NCBI GenBank assembly: GCA_964019335.1
Contig: OZ025658.1
Coordinates: 682,001 to 746,000 of the forward strand
From: Diplonema japonicum
Lineage: Eukaryota; Euglenozoa; Diplonemea; Diplonemida; Diplonemidae
Direction: 5' to 3'
DNA length: 64,000 nt
Shown here piece by piece: positions 59,478 through 64,000 of this stretch (its first letter is position 1; the number at the start of each line of letters is the position of its first letter). A model generated the notes under the pieces. That model searched no databases, was not told the DNA's origin, and was given only the letters and a program-made list of their open reading frames with translations. A program made the translations under genes and the position numbers.

Positions 59478-60410
59478 ATGAACTCCCGCAGCCAACCATC
59501 GTCCGATGTGATGGACAGGACGAGCAAGAGCAGCGTCCTCTTGAAGACGATCCAGTCGCACAGGAGCAGCATCGCTTGGTGCGATACCCCGACTGTGTAC
59601 GAAGGTGTCTCTTCCACTGAATCAGAAAGCACGACAACCATCCCTTCCGCCCCGGTTATGGATGTGAGAAGAAACCCCGGGTGGGGCTGGAGGCTCACCA
59701 GGGAGTGCGTGCGACGAATCTTGGTCTTTGTGCAGAACACGAAGGACCTGCGATCATGCACCATTGTGTGCAAACGATGGCGTAGTTCGTTGGGGCACCC
59801 TCAAGGCGCGCTAGGGCTTCGTGTGATGAACCCTTGGCAGCCGTACTCCGGGTGCTGGTGGTTGCCCAAAGACGCCTTCACGATTATGTTGGTATCCATT
59901 GACACTGAGGACAGGTATCAACCAAAGGGAAAAGGCATGATGCTGGAGAAGGTTGTGAGGGAGCGCCCTTCCCTGTTGGGGTCAGGCTACGATGTGACAG
60001 TGGAGCAACACCAGAGAGATGTTTCAGTTGAACTCAGCCCGACGACCGCCATCATCAGGTGGTTCAAACCCATTAAAACCATGCAAGGCACGCGATCGGG
60101 AGCTGCCATCAACACCTCTGTCTTCGACTGCTCTGCTGTCATCACCCTTTCTAACATCACCAACCCCTCCCCAGGCCGTGTCGTTCCCAAGCAGCTCTAC
60201 CTCTCCCCGCGTGGTGGCACTCTTAAAACCTTCCCCGACTCTCACCTTCGAAGGCCTAAGTCGCACGCCTCCTATCACGACTTACAAGCCACCGCAAGGT
60301 ACCTCGCTAAGGTTCTAGAGCGGTCAGACTGGGTGTCGATAACCAGCACGTGTCCTGATAGCGTGACGGGGCATAGTAAGCTGCGGGGAAAGCATTTACG
60401 AGAAATATAA
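59478..60410 (+). CDS. F-box-like protein
   Basis: 310 residues. An F-box-like motif lies at about 74-105: LTRECVRRILVFVQNT, then KDLRSCTIVCKRWRSSL, with the usual Leu/Ile positions and the C..V-C-K-RW ending. The N-terminal 70 residues are Ser/Thr-rich. The C-terminal 200 residues (Trp-rich GCWWLPKD, then beta-type sequence) form an unrecognised substrate domain. F-box proteins recruit substrates to SCF ubiquitin ligases through Skp1. The domain call rests on one short motif. Confidence 0.7.
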   Translation: MNSRSQPSSDVMDRTSKSSVLLKTIQSHRSSIAWCDTPTVYEGVSSTESESTTTIPSAPVMDVRRNPGWGWRLTRECVRRILVFVQNTKDLRSCTIVCKRWRSSLGHPQGALGLRVMNPWQPYSGCWWLPKDAFTIMLVSIDTEDRYQPKGKGMMLEKVVRERPSLLGSGYDVTVEQHQRDVSVELSPTTAIIRWFKPIKTMQGTRSGAAINTSVFDCSAVITLSNITNPSPGRVVPKQLYLSPRGGTLKTFPDSHLRRPKSHASYHDLQATARYLAKVLERSDWVSITSTCPDSVTGHSKLRGKHLREI

Positions 60411-60657
60411 AAAAAGGGGGTGGGATCATTATTATATTTTCTTGAGCTCTCGATCTAAATGGCTACACCCCCTTACAAAACTTTTGTTTGCCGGTATGGC
60501 TGAGTTAAACTATTTCTATATATACTCCATTGTATTTTGTACATCTTTTTTTCTTCTTTTTCCTTGTTTTTTACATGCCGCTTATTGTAACACATCACAA
60601 CAGGTTACACACATAAAAGCCGACAAATAAATTAAAAAGAGGAGAAGTATAAAAAAA
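60411..60657. other. Short spacer
   Basis: T-rich and AT-rich DNA. No feature beyond a possible short A-run leader to the ATG at 60658. Confidence 0.4.
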
Positions 60658-60830
60658 ATGAGCCTGCTTCTTGCGACGGTGCTCTGTGCAGCCGCCACGC
60701 ACGATGAGATCAAGTTGCTGGCCTCCCTCGCTGCCCCTGGGAACGCGTACGACCTGGTGAAGGAAGGGTACCACACGTACCTAAAGGAAAGAGAGCGAAA
60801 AAAAAGAGAGAAAAAAATGAAAATAAAGAA
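60658..60830 (+). CDS. Possible small gene with Lys-rich end (uncertain)
   Basis: The ATG follows an A-run (ATAAAAAAAATG). The first 48 codons have gene-like composition ([18 protein letters not shown], then [18 protein letters not shown]) and a hydrophobic start that could be a signal or anchor. It then becomes poly-Lys/Arg for about 30 codons and stays open without a stop until 61074, overlapping the tyrosinase gene in another frame. A one-base change in any of the A-runs would bring TGA/TAA into frame at about 60815-60830, so the true end is unknown. It may be a real small gene with a homopolymer error, or a remnant. Confidence 0.35.
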
Positions 60831-60899
60831 AAAAAAGGAAAGAAAAAAAAAAGAAAAAAAAAAAAGAAAAAACCATTACCCTGCACTTCTTTTGATCGG

Positions 60900-60945
60900 T
60901 TTCATTTATTTATCTGTCCCTTCGTTAAGCTCACGATCACCACAG
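60900..60945 (+). promoter_or_regulatory. Trans-splice acceptor of the tyrosinase gene
   Basis: T/C-rich DNA followed by GATCACCACAG (AG at 60944-60945), 20 nt before the ATG at 60966. Confidence 0.5.
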
Positions 60946-60965
60946 GCCCATCACAAGTCAACATC

Positions 60966-63900
60966 ATGCTGCGTTCTGTTATGCTGCTCTCAGCAGCAAC
61001 CACGGCCATGGCAGCATGGCCGACATTTGATATGTCTCCTGCCCCGTCGAACGCTCCAGACCTTGTTGAGATGACGGAGGGGATGCTTGCGTGGGGCGAC
61101 CTGCCTTTGTCTAGGTTGGTAGACGTCCCGCACTACTTGCTGACAGGAAATGTCAAGATGTGGAGGCTCAACGAAGAGCCTCCCGTGGGTACCACCTTCA
61201 CGCTGACCTGCCCTCAAGAGAACTCCGGTCACGGTAAGCAGGTGTGCGAGTTCTACATCTTCGTGTACCACTGCCCTCCGTGTGCGTACAACGGTGGCTT
61301 CCCTGGTGCCCTTCTCGCGGATGACTGGCACGCTGGGTCCTGCGCGCCGCGTTTCACTGTGGCCACCGATGAGAGGCACAAGATGACCGCCTTCAGGAGG
61401 CAGCTGCAGCCTGGTCAGTCTGCCACCTTCACCTCGACTGAGTCCGCAAGGTTCGTCGCATTTGCCGCCACCGAGTTCGGTGTGGAGTGCTCCCAGAGCA
61501 ACGAACGCATCGAGTGCGGCGGTCTTCCGTACTGCGCCTGGAAGGACGGTGAGTGCACTGATTATTGGTGCCCCCGCCGTTTCATCACTGGTGGAGGCCA
61601 GGTCGAGAAGTGTATGACATGCGCCACCGAGGAGATCGAGCCCACTCCCCCTCCTCCGCCCACGAAGACCCCCGACCAGACCCCGGCTCCCACTCCGGTC
61701 CCTACCCCGGTCCCAACACCCGTTCCTACCCCGGTGCCAACACCTGTTCCTACCCCCATGCCAACGCCCGTGCCTACCCCTGGTCCTACTCCTCAGCCCA
61801 CCCCCATGCCTACGCCCGTGCCCACACCCGTTCCTACCCCCGTACCCACACCCGTTCCTACGCCCGTGCCCACACCCGTTCCTACACCCGTGCCTACACC
61901 TGTCCCCACCGAGACTCCTACCCAGACCTACGAGTGCACTGCGTGCGTCACGCACTGCAACGATGATGTTGAGGAGAAGCCTGACAAGAACTGCATCAAG
62001 TACGACTCCAGTGATCTGGAGCTGACCAAGGAGGGCGGCTACGAGCAGCACGTCGGGATCAGGTGGCAGAAGGTCTACATCCCCAAGGGCGCTACTATTG
62101 TCAGCGCAGTGATTGAGTTCAAGGCCGATGAATCCGACTCCGGAACCGCTGCCATGGAGCTTGCGTTCGTGAAGTCGAGCTCTGCGTCAGGGTGGGGGGC
62201 GAACTCGAAGAAGCCGTCGAGGAGGACGCTTACCAACAACAAGGTCACTTGGACCATCTCGGAGACCTGGTACACGGGCAACAAGTACCAGTCGCCCAAC
62301 CTGAAGGACGTGGTTCAGGAGATCGTGGACCGCTCAGGGTGGAACAGCGGGAACGCCATGTCTGTGGTCATCAAGAAGGGAAACACCCACAAGAACGGTG
62401 TCCGAGTTGCGGAATCGAGGGAAGGCGATGGCAAGGGTGCCTGCCTCAAGCTGGTTTGGACCACGCCCGACACCGACGTGCCGCCTCCCCCTCCTCCCCC
62501 GACCCCTCCCCCGCAGCCCACCACTTGCCCCTCGGACAGGGTGCGCAAGGCTTACAGCTCGCTGTCCTGCCAGGAGAGGGAACACTACGTCGCTGCCGTG
62601 AAGGCGCTCAAGCAACAAAAGGGCAGCTGGTACGAGAACTTCGTGAGAGTCCACTACCAGCAGAAGACGTACGCCCACGGCACCTCGGCCTTCCTTTCTT
62701 GGCACAGGTGGTACCTTCTGCAGTACGAGAACGAGCTGAGGTCCATCAGCGGCTTCGAGTGCGTGACCGTTCCTTACTGGGACGCCGAGAGGGACTGCTC
62801 GAACGAGGAGGAGTCCGCCCCGTTGAAGGACTCTACTTTCGGTGACCCGCGCAAGCACTCCCGCAGAGACGACTGCTTGACATCTGGTCTTGCAAAGATG
62901 GGCTCGTGGGACGTGTCGGGCAGTGGAACATGCCTCAAGAGGAGCTACTCGAGCAACTTCGGGTTCGCATCTGAGACCACCGTCATCAGGATGATCGAGA
63001 GCAACAACAACCGCCACATCTACTACTTCAGCTCATCCCTCGAGGGTAGTCCCCACAGCGGGCCGCACAACTACCTCGGCGGCCACATGGGGGGCATGAC
63101 CTCGCCCGACGATCCGTTGTTCTTCCTGGTGCACGCCAACGTGGACAGGCTGTGGGCCATCTGGCAGGACTACTGGGGCTACGACAAGGTCTCCAAGAAC
63201 CACCTCAACGACCAGTCCCAGTACTACTACATCCGAGGAAAGAGCGGTGTCTCGACAAACAGCTTGAAGCTTGACGCTGTGCTTCCCTACTCGCACGGTG
63301 CGTCCAGCAAGCTGCACAACTTCGCCGAAGACGTGACCATCCGTGACATGTGGGACATCGAGGACCTTCCGCAGGGCTTCAAGTACACCTACGGGACGGA
63401 CAACATTGCCATGCAGCTGGGGAAATGCTCGTCGGGCACGTGGCACTGGGTGGTCCCGGGACGCACGGACAGGCTGACATGCTGCGGTGACGGTACCAAG
63501 GACTACAACGAGGAGTGCGACGGTGGGTCTGGCTGCACTGAGAACTGCCAGTACAGCTGGTCCAACGAAAGGAAGGCCGGAGCGCTTTCCACCGAGACAC
63601 GCGGGTGCAGCGACCCCACTCCGCACATGGTTGCGACGCAGGGGGGCTCCGACGGGGAGGACGAGACTGCAGGCCTTGCCTTCGACACGTGTTGCTTCAC
63701 CGACGAAAAGGTCGAGAAGGCCTACAACGATGTTGTGAAGCACCTGACCCACACGGCCATCAACGACGACAAGGACGACATGAACGATGACCTGGTCACT
63801 CCCAGCAACAGCGATCTGGACAAGCTGTGCTGTGAGGACCTTAAGCGTTCTGGCAAGGCATCCTGCGACGACTCTTGGTGCCAAATGCAGGGGAAGACAG

Positions 63901-63986
63901 GCAGCAACCTGGACAGCTGCATCGAGGATTGCACTGCCAATCACATCATCAAGCTTCTGGGACACAACCCGTGCGATACGAATTAG
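60966..63986 (+). CDS. Secreted multidomain tyrosinase-like copper oxidase
   Basis: 1006 residues. Signal peptide (1-16, ending TAMA), a Cys-containing N-domain (17-220), a PTPVPTPV repeat linker (about 226-318), a DNRLRE/CBM96-like beta domain (about 345-500, [16 protein letters not shown] and [10 protein letters not shown]), a second Pro linker, then the tyrosinase domain (about 522-838). The CuA His are in RVHYQ, YAHGT and SWHRWYLL; the CuB His are in [11 protein letters not shown] and the [10 protein letters not shown] motif, so all six expected copper ligands are visible. A DUF4215-like Cys module ([15 protein letters not shown]) and a C-terminal Cys-rich domain follow. Tyrosinases oxidise phenols to quinones; with a carbohydrate-type beta domain and a mucin-like linker this is probably a cell-wall or mucilage protein that cross-links its matrix. 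Confidence 0.92.
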   Translation: MLRSVMLLSAATTAMAAWPTFDMSPAPSNAPDLVEMTEGMLAWGDLPLSRLVDVPHYLLTGNVKMWRLNEEPPVGTTFTLTCPQENSGHGKQVCEFYIFVYHCPPCAYNGGFPGALLADDWHAGSCAPRFTVATDERHKMTAFRRQLQPGQSATFTSTESARFVAFAATEFGVECSQSNERIECGGLPYCAWKDGECTDYWCPRRFITGGGQVEKCMTCATEEIEPTPPPPPTKTPDQTPAPTPVPTPVPTPVPTPVPTPVPTPMPTPVPTPGPTPQPTPMPTPVPTPVPTPVPTPVPTPVPTPVPTPVPTPVPTETPTQTYECTACVTHCNDDVEEKPDKNCIKYDSSDLELTKEGGYEQHVGIRWQKVYIPKGATIVSAVIEFKADESDSGTAAMELAFVKSSSASGWGANSKKPSRRTLTNNKVTWTISETWYTGNKYQSPNLKDVVQEIVDRSGWNSGNAMSVVIKKGNTHKNGVRVAESREGDGKGACLKLVWTTPDTDVPPPPPPPTPPPQPTTCPSDRVRKAYSSLSCQEREHYVAAVKALKQQKGSWYENFVRVHYQQKTYAHGTSAFLSWHRWYLLQYENELRSISGFECVTVPYWDAERDCSNEEESAPLKDSTFGDPRKHSRRDDCLTSGLAKMGSWDVSGSGTCLKRSYSSNFGFASETTVIRMIESNNNRHIYYFSSSLEGSPHSGPHNYLGGHMGGMTSPDDPLFFLVHANVDRLWAIWQDYWGYDKVSKNHLNDQSQYYYIRGKSGVSTNSLKLDAVLPYSHGASSKLHNFAEDVTIRDMWDIEDLPQGFKYTYGTDNIAMQLGKCSSGTWHWVVPGRTDRLTCCGDGTKDYNEECDGGSGCTENCQYSWSNERKAGALSTETRGCSDPTPHMVATQGGSDGEDETAGLAFDTCCFTDEKVEKAYNDVVKHLTHTAINDDKDDMNDDLVTPSNSDLDKLCCEDLKRSGKASCDDSWCQMQGKTGSNLDSCIEDCTANHIIKLLGHNPCDTN

Positions 63987-64000
63987 GCTTTGTGTTTTTT

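Noticed and set aside
60658-60966. Extension of the tyrosinase gene by an upstream exon
   Set aside because: No GT donor in the phase needed to join frame to the ATG at 60966, and that ATG starts with its own signal peptide behind an acceptor.
61641-61925. CRISPR-like or tandem array
   Set aside because: Regular repeats are codons for PTPVPTPV within a long ORF, not spacer-repeat structure.
60990-62051. 353-codon antisense frame in the tyrosinase gene
   Set aside because: Arg/Gly/His repeats come from reverse reading of the PTP repeat. The sense frame has clear domains.

Overview
The window looks like nuclear DNA of a free-living or marine protist. All of the roughly 24 protein genes lie on the + strand. 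Most are intronless. Many start codons sit just downstream of a polypyrimidine tract plus AG, or directly behind a genomic run of A. Intergenic DNA is full of long homopolymers of all four bases, while coding DNA is balanced and fairly GC-rich. One-way gene order with acceptor-like sites before start codons suggests polycistronic transcription with spliced-leader (SL) trans-splicing. Euglenozoa, and within them a diplonemid, is my best guess; a 12-mer at 7525-7536 matches, from memory, the end of the diplonemid SL exon. Dinoflagellates also trans-splice and cannot be excluded from sequence alone. No rRNA, tRNA or CRISPR was seen.

Layout. 0.5-7.3 kb: a single-pass surface protein, a dead piggyBac element (about 3.45-5.23 kb), an unknown basic protein and a NEK-like kinase. 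7.5-9.6 kb: a broken non-LTR-like retroelement with OTU-like and endonuclease-like pieces. 9.6-13.0 kb: homopolymer-rich spacer. 13.1-22.8 kb: HAD pyrimidine 5'-nucleotidase, a repeat protein, a PDZ/RRM/LsmAD protein, a Ubc6-type E2, a CCCH protein, a 59-residue dually acylated protein, a GcvR-like double-ACT protein with three introns, and a PHO80-type cyclin. 22.8-32.7 kb: gene-poor block with a piggyBac MITE and two copies of other repeats. 32.7-38.4 kb: zinc-knuckle protein, a USP-like protein, the second copy of a 624-bp repeat and a BCS1-like AAA ATPase. 38.5-50.7 kb: one 12.2-kb ORF for a giant EGF/sushi/C-type-lectin membrane protein. 51.0-64.0 kb: a second BCS1-like ATPase, then a dense run of small genes (CUE protein, methyltransferase, Cys-rich membrane protein, coiled coil, F-box protein) ending in a multidomain secreted tyrosinase.

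Gene structure. Eight short introns (40-82 nt) can be placed because removing them joins conserved domains or replaces poly-Lys/poly-Phe with sensible sequence. They begin GTATG, GTATT or GTTTG, and most have an A-run, not a pyrimidine tract, before the 3' AG. This, with the poly-A leaders in front of start codons, is the most unusual property of the window.

Function. There is no operon-like pathway. Themes are RNA binding and post-transcriptional control (LsmAD/RRM, CCHC and CCCH proteins), ubiquitin (E2, F-box, CUE), signalling and cell cycle (NEK, cyclin), and large secreted or surface proteins (1, 38.5 and 61 kb).
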